64,000 nt of DNA from Paenibacillus sp. MMS18-CY102 (GTDB lineage: Bacteria; Bacillota; Bacilli; Paenibacillales; Paenibacillaceae), in contig NZ_WSTC01000007.1 in NCBI RefSeq assembly GCF_009789195.1, positions 62,001-126,000 of the forward strand, read 5' to 3'. This document shows, in pieces, positions 7,790 through 16,124 of this stretch. The translations under genes were made by a program, and so were the position numbers. Numbering within the stretch: the stretch's first letter is position 1; each line of letters begins with the position of its first letter. Under the pieces are notes generated by a model, which saw nothing but the letters and a program-made list of their open reading frames with translations, did not search any database and was not told where the DNA came from.

Positions 7790-8988
7790 GGTGTTCCTCC
7801 ATTGAGCGGTTTAATAATGCCGCAGCAAGAATAAGCAAGTCCCGGAAATACTTCGACCGGGACGCCTCGCTCCTCCGCGAGCAACGTTATATGCTTCAAA
7901 TGCGGATTATCTGCCCGGTCAACAAGAATTTTCCAAGGCACGCGCCGCAGCAGTACTCGGCTCGTCTCGCCTACACCCGGCTTAACCAGATTCATATCTG
8001 TAATGCCATACGCAGCTTGCACCTGCTTAATATCAGCAAGCCCCCGCCACGTCACGGTTGGTGGCACGCGCAGCTGCTCCTCCGCGAAAGCCTTTGCCCG
8101 CGTGGCAACCCTATCGTAATGTGCGGCAATCTTCTCGATAAACAAAGCCGAGACATCGATATCCCGCCAATGGCCATAATACTTGGAGCCGTGAAAATCA
8201 TCCGGCCCAATCAACCCTTCCTTCAGCACCGTTCGGCTCATCAAGCCAGATACGGTTGCATTCAAACAAGCGCTCGGGATGAGATAATCTTCCCTTGTCC
8301 CGAATGTTTCCGAGCAATGCCCAGGATCAGCCAACACGGCCAAATCGTCATTCAGCGCTATGCCGTATTTGCCTTCAAACTGTTTGCATGCTTGAATGAG
8401 CGTCTTTCGAATGGCCCCTTTGCCCGTCCAGCCATCCACGAATTGCAACTTGGCATCCGCGCCATGCTGCTGAAGCATATAGAGAAGTGCGTTCTCATCG
8501 ATGCCCTTGCCGCGAATAATGGAAATGCTATAATGCGGCAATGCAACGCCATACTGCTGCTCAATATACCGTTTTATTAATACGCCAATCGGCGTGCCTG
8601 CCCGCGCTAGCGAGACGAGCACGCAATCAAGGCCGCGCTTGCGGACGATTAGCTCGGCAACAGCCGCAACGCCCTCTGCCACTAGCTCCTGCGTTGCATC
8701 GAGCGAATCATGGAACAATTGCAAATACCGTTCCGATGGCTCGTACTCGGCTGGCAGCATTTCCGAATAATGCACGCCAGACTGAATCGCCTCTTCCCGG
8801 TCCTCGGTTGGCATCTCCAATTGAGCGCCTCTTAAATCTTTAAGCAGAAAAGTGACATCCGATGAGGCGTAGCTGCCAAGTGGCATAGGCGGCGCGATGA
8901 TCCGTTCAAATAACCGGCTCGACGCACGATCCGGACCAGCGCTTCCCATGCCGCCAGATGAAAATGCCGGATAATCCGTGCTACTCAT
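7786..8988 (-). CDS. StiP-like cysteine protease-family protein
   Basis: A 400-residue protein of the StiP family (annotated as a cysteine protease), recognised by SYASSDVTFLLKDL near the N-terminus, LVSLARAGTPIGVLIKRY, SIIRGKGIDENALLYML, VDGWTGKGAI, the Cys-containing DPGHCSETFGTREDYLIPS, and the conserved end KPGVGETSRVLLRRVPW. ATG 8988 is the chosen start: it follows GGAGG by 9 bases and overlaps the preceding gene by 8 bases. The frame could begin further upstream, but without a better ribosome site. Members occur in Ter clusters next to the PRTase-TRSP gene. A protease activity has been proposed for the family, and several of its motifs resemble a phosphoribosyltransferase, so the true chemistry is open. 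Confidence 0.85.
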   Translation of the reverse strand: MSSTDYPAFSSGGMGSAGPDRASSRLFERIIAPPMPLGSYASSDVTFLLKDLRGAQLEMPTEDREEAIQSGVHYSEMLPAEYEPSERYLQLFHDSLDATQELVAEGVAAVAELIVRKRGLDCVLVSLARAGTPIGVLIKRYIEQQYGVALPHYSISIIRGKGIDENALLYMLQQHGADAKLQFVDGWTGKGAIRKTLIQACKQFEGKYGIALNDDLAVLADPGHCSETFGTREDYLIPSACLNATVSGLMSRTVLKEGLIGPDDFHGSKYYGHWRDIDVSALFIEKIAAHYDRVATRAKAFAEEQLRVPPTVTWRGLADIKQVQAAYGITDMNLVKPGVGETSRVLLRRVPWKILVDRADNPHLKHITLLAEERGVPVEVFPGLAYSCCGIIKPLNGGTP

Positions 8989-10531
8989 ACGCAATAGCCT
9001 CCACTCGATCAAATCGCCGGCTCGCACAGCTTACGACATGGATCGCTCTGCAAGGCAACGTCCGGAAAGCGGCCAGCATCGGCGCAAGCCGCTCCGCCGT
9101 TGCCTCCCGCTCCAGCACGATAAAAACATCATCATAGGTGTGGGCACGCAGATTATATATAAAATGCTTCACCTGCCCATCGTCAGGCGAAGGGAAGGAA
9201 ACGCCGTCACGTACCGCATAATCGGCATGTTGAAGCGGATGGATCGGGCTCCGCGTCGTCGACTGGTAATAAACGCCTTCGCCTAGTTCAGCTGCAATGC
9301 GCATCGGCACGTACATGAACTCCCCCGTACCGACGACAAGCGTTTTGCCGCTAGTTGCCTGTTCGCCAACAGATTCTGCTGCTGAGCCCAGTTGGGCGCC
9401 ACTCGCTTCCACACGCTGCTGGCGGATCGCTCGCAGCCGCTCGGCAGCAGCTAGAATAGCCGGCTCGGACTTCACACGGTCGCTGGCGCTAATGCCGAAC
9501 CGCCCAGTTTCCCGTATATAAGGCGTATCGTTGCGCTGATTGGCCAAGTCAGCCGAAACAGTCAGAACCTCTTCGAAAATGCCGTTCAGTTGATGCATCT
9601 GCACGAACGGCTCAATAAGCGGCTTCCTTGCAACGCTTCCAGCAGCCCCGTCAGCCAGCGCTTCGCCACCTTCGAACACTTGGACTAGCCCTTGCGGCGC
9701 GCCATCGGGGAAAGCGGCGCCCTCCACCTCGATCGTGCCCCGATACAAGCAGATCGTCTCGATTGAGATGCCGAACTCCTGCTCCATCGCGGCAAAAGCA
9801 GCTTCATCCGCCGCGCTTCGCCAATCCAGCAGCGCTGCAACGACATATCGCTTGCGCGAATATTTGCCTTGCATATCACGAATTAAATTGAGCGTCGTCT
9901 TGCCCGTTGTCATCTCGTCATCGACGAACACAACGACCTCATCATCGGCCAGAAAATCCTGCTGCTCTGCATAACAACGGTGCGCTACCGCATGGGAATG
10001 CTCCTCATCGAATTGGAGCACGGATTCCCGGTCCAGCAGCAGCTCCCGTGTCGTATGCAAGTAGGCCGCCTGCTCCTCCAGCGCATCAAACATCGCATGG
10101 CCAAGCGCAGTCGCCGTCTCCGCGAACCCAAGCAGCTTCACCGGCATCGGCTGCCGCAGCCGCTTAGCGATTAGCTGCCTGTATACCTCCGCTGCGCGCG
10201 ATGGGTCCGTTAAGCCCTCCATCGTCGCTTGCAGCACCGGTGCCAGTTCGCCTTCCCGCTCCGGCTGCAAATGCCGGCACAGCAGCGCAGCGAGCGCGTA
10301 ACCGCCAAGCAGGGAGGTGTGCGGGTTAATCGGAATATGTTTGCCTAACAGCTTGCTCACGAACAGAAACGACCGCTTCGGATTGTTCCGGGCCGCCATG
10401 CTGAACAGCTGCGCAATCGGGAGGCCAAACGGATTATCCGCTTCAGTGACCGTTACCTTCAAGCTGCCGGCGATGTTATAAACGTGCGTAGTCTTGTTCT
10501 CGGAATAAGGCCGAGTAGCGTTGTTGTTCAT
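8981..10531 (-). CDS. Phosphoribosyltransferase fused to a TRSP domain
   Basis: A protein of about 516 residues. The first two thirds form an orotate-type PRTase: TSLLGGYALAALL, GFAETATALGHAMFDAL, and the PRPP loop VVVFVDDEMTTGKTTLNLI. The last third is a TRSP domain: LVVGTGEFMYVPMRIA, then YQSTTRSPIHP, then FIYNLRAHTYDDVFIVLE. The preferred start is ATG 10531 (GGGGTG upstream). This overlaps the preceding lyase gene by 56 bases, which is long but consistent with tight coupling. In the Ter-associated module this protein is predicted to form a ribosyl-phosphate bond in an unknown metabolite. Confidence 0.88.
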   Translation of the reverse strand: MNNNATRPYSENKTTHVYNIAGSLKVTVTEADNPFGLPIAQLFSMAARNNPKRSFLFVSKLLGKHIPINPHTSLLGGYALAALLCRHLQPEREGELAPVLQATMEGLTDPSRAAEVYRQLIAKRLRQPMPVKLLGFAETATALGHAMFDALEEQAAYLHTTRELLLDRESVLQFDEEHSHAVAHRCYAEQQDFLADDEVVVFVDDEMTTGKTTLNLIRDMQGKYSRKRYVVAALLDWRSAADEAAFAAMEQEFGISIETICLYRGTIEVEGAAFPDGAPQGLVQVFEGGEALADGAAGSVARKPLIEPFVQMHQLNGIFEEVLTVSADLANQRNDTPYIRETGRFGISASDRVKSEPAILAAAERLRAIRQQRVEASGAQLGSAAESVGEQATSGKTLVVGTGEFMYVPMRIAAELGEGVYYQSTTRSPIHPLQHADYAVRDGVSFPSPDDGQVKHFIYNLRAHTYDDVFIVLEREATAERLAPMLAAFRTLPCRAIHVVSCASRRFDRVEAIAYE

Positions 10532-11696
10532 GCAGCACCCCATAGATTTTGGCTCGGGCTATGATGCGCCGTGCCCAGTTATAATGCGGTTTCATCTCAT
10601 TCATCTTGTTTGAATACTCGCTCTTCATTACGCCCAGGCTGCCATCGCTGCCAGCAATAATGGCATAAGCATCCGTATATTCCTCATGCGTAACCGCGTA
10701 GATCGCTTGAACTGCTCTTATATGCGAAGGATGAATCACGGTCTTGCCGATGATTCCGTTCTCTTTGTCCAACATAATTTCCCGCTCAAACTGGCCATTA
10801 CCGCTCGCCTCTCGCCGCCCTTGCAACAAGGCAGGCGATAGCTCCAGCTCAGGCAATAGCGCCTCTCGCAATCTCGAATCTCTTAAAGATGCTAACGGCA
10901 GACGGTTAGGAGACGAAGCGAAATATTCCCACACCGGGCCTGAGATGACGTAGCCATCCTCCGCCCGCCCGAAAACATTAATAATATCGCCAATACAGTC
11001 GCGAATCGCAGCAATATCATACACCGTCGAATCTGGGCTTCTGCGCAATCCGAACAAGCTAGAGAAATCAGTCGCCCCGATCCGCACGTTCAACACGTAT
11101 GGCCTGTAGTAGTCGAGCAAACGCTTGATGCCAAGCAATGACTCCAAACGCGACTCCTTGTAAATGATCGACGCGCTTTCGAGCACTGGCATGCCATATA
11201 ACGGCGGCTCCCCCGCCGTTCTGGCACAGTTATATCGCTCCAGAAGCCGGAAGTAACGCTCGCCATTAGCCACCGTAAACTTTGGAAAAACAAAACCCGT
11301 AAGCACATGGGCCGAATGCCCAAGCTCCTCTATGAATCTCTCTAGCTGATCGGCCGAACGGACGCGAACAAAAAGAAGCGGAAGCCGCTCGAGCGGCATC
11401 ATGCCGCTCTCGATCGCAAATGCGATCCGGCTAAGCTGTTGGACCGCAGAGCGCTCTGCTGCCTCAACCTCGTTGTCGCCGACCGCATCTTCCAAATCAA
11501 TAACAGCTGTCACTAAGCTCTCCAGCTTCCCCGTCGTAATATCGCTCGCGATAGTCGTTCGTGTTGCTGGCATATATAGAGCAGCGCCTACTGCGTAGGC
11601 TAACAGCTCCTGCGGAGACCGATTCGTAAATGAACCGGGGGGCGAATAGAACACTGCCTGTAGCTCGTCCTCAGACAATTCATTAAAATAGCGCAT
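10476..11696 (-). CDS. HpcH/HpaI aldolase / citrate-lyase-beta-like enzyme
   Basis: A 406-residue TIM-barrel C-C bond lyase of the citrate-lyase-beta-like class found in Ter clusters. Supporting segments are YMPATRTTIASDI, TAVIDLEDAVGDNEVEAAE (metal and acid residues), PLLFVRVRSADQLERF, GMPVLES, VLNVRIGATDFSSLFGLR, and ENGIIGKTVIHPSHIRAVQ near the C-terminus. These are the expected order of conserved blocks. The family adds or removes an acetyl- or pyruvate-like unit. The start has AAGGAG 11 bases upstream. A strong hairpin separates it from terC, so this may be the first gene of a sub-operon for the biosynthetic half of the cluster. Confidence 0.85.
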   Translation of the reverse strand: MRYFNELSEDELQAVFYSPPGSFTNRSPQELLAYAVGAALYMPATRTTIASDITTGKLESLVTAVIDLEDAVGDNEVEAAERSAVQQLSRIAFAIESGMMPLERLPLLFVRVRSADQLERFIEELGHSAHVLTGFVFPKFTVANGERYFRLLERYNCARTAGEPPLYGMPVLESASIIYKESRLESLLGIKRLLDYYRPYVLNVRIGATDFSSLFGLRRSPDSTVYDIAAIRDCIGDIINVFGRAEDGYVISGPVWEYFASSPNRLPLASLRDSRLREALLPELELSPALLQGRREASGNGQFEREIMLDKENGIIGKTVIHPSHIRAVQAIYAVTHEEYTDAYAIIAGSDGSLGVMKSEYSNKMNEMKPHYNWARRIIARAKIYGVLHEQQRYSALFREQDYARL

Positions 11697-11730
11697 CGCG
11701 ATATACGCTCCTTTCTTTCGCCTAATACCA

Positions 11731-11760
11731 ACGAATCCCTCCGAGAAGGGAGGGATTCGT
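11731..11760. other. Strong intercistronic hairpin between terC and the lyase gene
   Basis: The arms ACGAATCCCTCC and GGAGGGATTCGT pair perfectly around a short loop. On the minus strand the stem is followed by TGGTATT rather than a clear T-run. It may attenuate transcription or protect an upstream mRNA segment, dividing the terD-terC half from the biosynthetic half. Confidence 0.55.
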
Positions 11761-11786
11761 GCCGCAGCTAATGTTTAGTCGCAGTA

Positions 11787-12527
11787 TTATGCTTCTTTGT
11801 TTGATTTGTTCTTGCTGCGCATCGCGCTGAGCACCATCGTGCCGCCGAATACGAGAATCATCGCTGCAAAGAACAGGTAGTGGGATACATGATAGCCGAA
11901 TGCGCCTGCAAGCATTTTCACTGCGATAACCGCGATGAGAATGAATGCCGCTTGCTCCAGCTCTGGGAAGCGGTCGATCAGCTTCAGGAACACTTGTGCA
12001 ACACCACGCATCATCAGGACGCCGAGAATGCCGCCGACGAACAGTACCCATACTTGGTCGCTGACGCCGAATGCTGCGATAACGCTATCGATACTGAAGG
12101 CGATATCCATAAGTTCGACCATAAGCACGGTTTTCCAGAAACCATAATTCTTATTACTCGTTTCCCCATCATCTGAACCTTTGAACAACCCTTTATACGC
12201 AATAAATAACAGATATGCCGCGCCTAGCACCTTCACCAATGTAATCTTGACGAGATATGTACCTAAGCCAATCGCTAGGAAACGGAACACGTACGCACCG
12301 AGCAAGCCGTAGAACAATGCACGCTTCTGCTGCTCCTTCGGCAAGTGGCGAACCATGACCGCCAGAACGAGCGCGTTATCCGCTGACAACAAGCCCTCCA
12401 GAAGAATTAAGCTTGCGATAATTCCCCAGCTTACAGGATCGGAGAATGTCGCCGCAACGTCACTCCAAGAGAAGAAATGCCCGTAGCTTTCCCCTATGCT
12501 TTTAATAAAATCTGAAAACCAACCCAT
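11787..12527 (-). CDS. TerC-family integral membrane protein
   Basis: A 246-residue polytopic membrane protein. TerC landmarks are ILLEGLLSADNALVLAVMV (acidic residues within helix 1), the KRALFYGLLGAYVFRF segment, LVELMDIAFSIDSVIAAFG (second acidic helix) and FPELEQAAFILIAVIAVKM. Several helices carry conserved acidic residues expected for metal-ion transport. TerC relatives in Bacillus take part in manganese export linked to secreted metalloproteins. The start follows GGAGGCAGTTTAG. It sits directly after the TerD-type genes and probably forms the membrane part of the TerD/TerC complex. Confidence 0.92.
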   Translation of the reverse strand: MGWFSDFIKSIGESYGHFFSWSDVAATFSDPVSWGIIASLILLEGLLSADNALVLAVMVRHLPKEQQKRALFYGLLGAYVFRFLAIGLGTYLVKITLVKVLGAAYLLFIAYKGLFKGSDDGETSNKNYGFWKTVLMVELMDIAFSIDSVIAAFGVSDQVWVLFVGGILGVLMMRGVAQVFLKLIDRFPELEQAAFILIAVIAVKMLAGAFGYHVSHYLFFAAMILVFGGTMVLSAMRSKNKSNKEA

Positions 12528-12586
12528 CTAAACTGCCTCCATTGCGCAAAATTGTTGTTATGGCATCTCTGCCGACATCCTTCGTG

Positions 12587-13843
12587 TTACTTCTTGCCTG
12601 CTACCCAGCGCATACCCCAGTCATAAGCGCGGTCCAGCTCGGAATGGCCGTTATAAAACTGAACAAGCCGCTCGATGCTGAATGTCTCGTTGCCGACGTT
12701 ATGAATCATCGCAATGGCGCACATGCCCTTCTGGTTATCATGCTCATTCATATGGACAACAATGTCTGGCCCGCCTTGTTGCTCAATCGTAACGACGCCG
12801 TCCGCATCCTTCCAGTTCGCCGCGCCTTGATAGATAAACGTAAATATAAGAATGCGTTTGATCTCGCTAACGCGAGCGCCATTAATCCGAATGTTTTCGC
12901 CCGTTGCTACTGTACCTGTCCGGTCATCCCCATCAAGCGCAACATATGGAGCCCGCTCCAGCGAACCGAACGAATTGCCGAGCGCCTGGACAACGCCTTT
13001 GCGCCCATCATTAAGCTCATACAAGCAAGCCAAGTCGAGATCGACCGTACGGCTTTTGCTGAATAGCCCGCCCTTGCCCTGCTGCTTGTTCCAATTCAAA
13101 TTAATCCGGATCTCGCCGAGCACGCCCTTAGGGCCCTTCGTCAGATTAATTTTATCGCCTTTCTTCTTTAACTCGATCTTCTTCAAATTCAAGTTAACCG
13201 GCGTTCCTTGGCTCCCTTCAGAAGAAGGCGGCGAAGGAACTGGTGCGGGAGGAGGCGTCGGGACTGGCGGCGTTGGTACAGAAGGCTTGGACAACGAAGG
13301 CTCGTCCTGCTGTACGGCAATGCCGAAGTTTTTACATAACGCCTTTAATCCGCCAGAGAACCCGGATCCAATCGCATTAAATTTCCACTCTCCGTTATAT
13401 CGATAGAACTCTCCGACGACAACTGCGGTTTCGACGGAGAAGTTGTTTCCAAGGTCATACCGGACCGCTTCTTGGCCGGTGGCTCCATTGATGAACCGGA
13501 TATAAGCATCGTTCACTTGTTTAAACCCTTGCTGCTCATCATATAACGTTAGGCTAAATGCAACACGGTGAATGTTCGCCGGTATGCGCTGCAAATCAAT
13601 AACAAATTGTTTCTGGTCAGGTGCTTGCCCATTCTCGTAACGAATAAAGCCATTGGAGGGCTGATTATAAAAAATTAAATCTTCGTCGCCCGATGTCATG
13701 CCATTCTCGCCAAGCAAAAATGCCGATGTATCGACTTCGACAGCCACAGACGGCTGCCACCCGATCGCCACCCTCAACTGCGTGAGGCCAGGATTGGTTT
13801 TCGTAATGTCAACCTTCTGTCCTTTGACTACTGTTACCGCCAT
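12587..13843 (-). CDS. TerD-TerA two-domain tellurium resistance protein
   Basis: A 418-residue fusion. Residues 1-180 are a TerD-like domain ([44 protein letters not shown]). A Pro-rich linker follows (about 188-215, repeats of VPTPP). The C-terminal half is a TerA-like domain (GDKINLTKG, VDLDLACLYELNDGRKGVV, GENIRINGARVSEIKRILI, DIVVHMNEHDN). TerD domains bind calcium through acidic loops. In the first domain the usual acidic loop is weak (VEVDTSAFLLGENG). It lies in the terD cluster, with terC downstream. The role is chemical-stress or metal sensing together with TerC. Confidence 0.88.
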   Translation of the reverse strand: MAVTVVKGQKVDITKTNPGLTQLRVAIGWQPSVAVEVDTSAFLLGENGMTSGDEDLIFYNQPSNGFIRYENGQAPDQKQFVIDLQRIPANIHRVAFSLTLYDEQQGFKQVNDAYIRFINGATGQEAVRYDLGNNFSVETAVVVGEFYRYNGEWKFNAIGSGFSGGLKALCKNFGIAVQQDEPSLSKPSVPTPPVPTPPPAPVPSPPSSEGSQGTPVNLNLKKIELKKKGDKINLTKGPKGVLGEIRINLNWNKQQGKGGLFSKSRTVDLDLACLYELNDGRKGVVQALGNSFGSLERAPYVALDGDDRTGTVATGENIRINGARVSEIKRILIFTFIYQGAANWKDADGVVTIEQQGGPDIVVHMNEHDNQKGMCAIAMIHNVGNETFSIERLVQFYNGHSELDRAYDWGMRWVAGKK

Positions 13844-13881
13844 ATGTGGTCACCCTCTAAGTAAGATAAGTGGAACAAGAA

Positions 13882-13898
13882 GGCCCGCATGACGGGCC
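13882..13898. other. Intercistronic GC hairpin between two ter genes
   Basis: GGCCCG (13882-13887) pairs with CGGGCC (13893-13898), and flanking AAGGCC/GGCCTT can extend the pairing. There is no T-run. It lies between the TerD gene and the downstream TerD-TerA gene. Confidence 0.45.
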
Positions 13899-13916
13899 GT
13901 CTGGCCTTGCTTGTTA

Positions 13917-14498
13917 TTACTTAGCATCCAATCCGTAGTTCTGGCAAAGTGCCGTCAAGCCGCCAGAGAAACCGCTGCCGATCGCTTGGAATTTCCACTC
14001 TTCGCCATGGCGATAAAACTCGCAGAATACAACTGCCGTTTCCGTCGAGAAGTCTTCGCCCAAATCATAACGCATCAATTCACGATTCGTTGCTGCGTCT
14101 ACGACGCGTACGAAAGCGTTCGATACTTGTCCAAAATTTTGCCCGCGCGACTCATAGTCGTAGATGGTAACCGTAATGCCGATACGGCTAATATTAGCAG
14201 GCACTTTGCTAAGGTCGACATCGATTTGCTCATCGTCCCCGTCGCCCTCGCCTGTCCGGTTATCGCCTGTATGCACAACAGAACCGTTGCCGCCTGAAAC
14301 ATTGTTATAAAAGACAAAATCGTCCGCGCCTTTTGCTTTGCCATCTTCATGCAGCAGGAATGCCGAAGCATCCAAGTCAAAATCAGCGCCGCCGTTATAT
14401 TTATTCGTATCCCAACCGAGCCCGACAACGACCTTCGTCAAGCCAGGGTTCGTTTTCGTCAGATCGATACGTTGGCCTTTGGATAATGAAATGCTCAT
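13917..14498 (-). CDS. TerD-family stress protein
   Basis: A 193-residue canonical TerD domain with no signal peptide. It has [17 protein letters not shown] at the start, the calcium loop [14 protein letters not shown], the second acidic loop [15 protein letters not shown], and the closing [16 protein letters not shown]. Its acidic loops are intact, so calcium binding is expected. It is the third gene in the transcribed order of a series of paralogues, each separated by less than 90 bases. Confidence 0.93.
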   Translation of the reverse strand: MSISLSKGQRIDLTKTNPGLTKVVVGLGWDTNKYNGGADFDLDASAFLLHEDGKAKGADDFVFYNNVSGGNGSVVHTGDNRTGEGDGDDEQIDVDLSKVPANISRIGITVTIYDYESRGQNFGQVSNAFVRVVDAATNRELMRYDLGEDFSTETAVVFCEFYRHGEEWKFQAIGSGFSGGLTALCQNYGLDAK

Positions 14499-14535
14499 TT
14501 ACCTTCATCCCCTCGTCCTCAGTGTAAAGCCGCAT

Positions 14536-14570
14536 GCGGCAGGCGAGCCGCCGAAGCGATCGCCTGCCGC
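14536..14570. other. Long GC hairpin between two terD genes
   Basis: GCGGCAGGCGA (14536-14546) pairs perfectly with TCGCCTGCCGC (14560-14570), leaving a 13-base loop. No T-run follows on either side. Its position between cotranscribed paralogues suggests mRNA processing or stability control. Confidence 0.55.
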
Positions 14571-14587
14571 AAGGGCATTCGCCATTC

Positions 14588-15163
14588 TTATTGCACGCCG
14601 TAGTCGCGCGTCAAACCTGCAAGGCCATCTTTGTAGCCGCTGCCGATTGCACTGAATTTCCATTCGCCGCTGTGGCGGTACAGTTCGCCAACAACTACGC
14701 CTGTCTCAACAGAGAAATCTTCGCCGAGGTCAAAGCGGATAAGCTCCGCATTGCTGCCTTCATTCATAATCCGTACATAAGCACGGGATACTTGGCCGAA
14801 GTTTTGGTTGCGCTCGTTCGCCTCATAGATCGTAATTGTGAAAGCAATTTTCTCTACGTTCGCTGGCACATTCGCCAGATCGATGTTGATTTGCTCATCG
14901 TCGCCTTCACCTTCGCCTGTACGGTTGTCGCCCGTATGTACAACGGAACCGTTCTCGTTCTGGCGGTTATTGAAGAAAATAAAATTGCGTTCCGTTTCAA
15001 CTTTGCCAGCTGCGTTCGTCAAGAACAACGAAACGTCAAGGTCAAAGTCTTTGCCGCCATCATACTTATTCGTATCCCAGCCCAAGCCAACCGTAATCTT
15101 GGAGAGGCCCGGGTTTGTTTTCGTCAGATCGACCTTCTGGCCTTTAGTCAAATTAATCGCCAT
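14588..15163 (-). CDS. TerD-family stress protein
   Basis: A 191-residue TerD domain. Visible blocks: [47 protein letters not shown] and FSAIGSGYKDGLAGL. Both acidic calcium loops are kept. It is close to the next paralogue but differs along its length, so these are old duplicates rather than a recent tandem copy. It is the second gene in the transcribed order of the operon. Confidence 0.93.
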   Translation of the reverse strand: MAINLTKGQKVDLTKTNPGLSKITVGLGWDTNKYDGGKDFDLDVSLFLTNAAGKVETERNFIFFNNRQNENGSVVHTGDNRTGEGEGDDEQINIDLANVPANVEKIAFTITIYEANERNQNFGQVSRAYVRIMNEGSNAELIRFDLGEDFSVETGVVVGELYRHSGEWKFSAIGSGYKDGLAGLTRDYGVQ

Positions 15164-15214
15164 GAAAGAGTACCTCTCTTCTGCCCATATCAGGCATACG
15201 TGCTAGCCAAACTC

Positions 15215-15808
15215 TTACTGATGAGCGGCTGCGATTTGATTCACATGCGTTGCGTGCGTCCCTTCGCCGATTGCTGCGAATTTCCATTCGCCGTCATGGC
15301 GATAGAGCTCTCCACAAATTAGTGCGGTCTTGCCAGCATAGCTCTCGGATAGGTTGAAACGAACCAACTCACTGCTGTTCGAACCATCCATGACACGGAT
15401 GTACGCCGATTTGATCATGCCGAAATCTTGCTTGCGGTTAACGCAGTCATAGATATTAACGACCGCGAGAATCTTGCTCACGTTCGCCGGCACCTTCGAC
15501 AGATCGATCATAATTTGCTCGTCGTCTCCGTCGCCTTCGCCCGTTAGGTTGTCACCGGAGTGAATAACCGATTGGCAAGGGCTTTGTTTATTATAAAAAC
15601 AAATGACATGATGCTCATTTGTAAGTTTCGATTGCTCATTCAACATCAGTACGGAAGCGTCACAATCGATATTGGCCTGTTTCTTCTTCACTCCGAAAAA
15701 CCCACGTGCCTCCACCGGATCCCAACCCAAGCCGATAATGACTTTGGCCAAACCGGATCTGCCTTTTGTCAGGTCGATTTTCTGACCCTTTACCAAACTG
15801 ATCGACAT
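15215..15808 (-). CDS. TerD-family protein with basic insert, first gene of the Ter operon
   Basis: A TerD-like protein of 197 residues when started at ATG 15808, which sits 7-8 bases after GGGAGGTG. The frame runs upstream to 15871 but has no better site. Blocks: KGQKIDLTKGRSGLAKV, a small basic insert (FFGVKKKQ), IDCDASVLML (the first acidic loop is partly changed, Cys replacing a usual acidic or small residue), [15 protein letters not shown], and FAAIGEGTH at the end. The region upstream to 16067 must hold the operon promoter. I see AT-rich sequence there but no single convincing promoter. Confidence 0.9.
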   Translation of the reverse strand: MSISLVKGQKIDLTKGRSGLAKVIIGLGWDPVEARGFFGVKKKQANIDCDASVLMLNEQSKLTNEHHVICFYNKQSPCQSVIHSGDNLTGEGDGDDEQIMIDLSKVPANVSKILAVVNIYDCVNRKQDFGMIKSAYIRVMDGSNSSELVRFNLSESYAGKTALICGELYRHDGEWKFAAIGEGTHATHVNQIAAAHQ

Positions 15809-16067
15809 TGCTTGTTCACCTCCCTTCAAGCGTAATCCCATTCCAACACTTGATGAAATAAGAGGGGCCAAAGCCCTTAATTTCCAGTCTCTAAATCCAA
15901 CTATACTCTAGTAAGAATCAAAAATCTACTTGCTTATACAAACATTTAGGTTCGGTAAATCCCTTGTGAAATATACATAATTTTCAATATCTGCGCATTG
16001 TTTTGCTATCGTATCCGGTATTACGGCGACTCTCCCAAAAGGATTCATTATTTTGTCGCTTTTATGC

Positions 16068-16112
16068 AAAAAAGCTTTTCCGATCTTATATCCTTGACCG
16101 GAAAAGCTTTTT
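16068..16112. terminator. Bidirectional terminator downstream of the GH3 gene
   Basis: The arms AAAAAGCTTTTCCG (within 16068-16082) and CGGAAAAGCTTTTT (16099-16112) pair fully. The gene on the minus strand ends 13 bases away, and the stem itself gives a T-run in that direction. Confidence 0.88.
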
Positions 16113-16124
16113 CCTCATGTTTGC

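Noticed and set aside
15809-16067. A specific sigma-A or ECF promoter for the Ter operon
   Set aside because: Several AT-rich candidates exist, none with both boxes at proper spacing.
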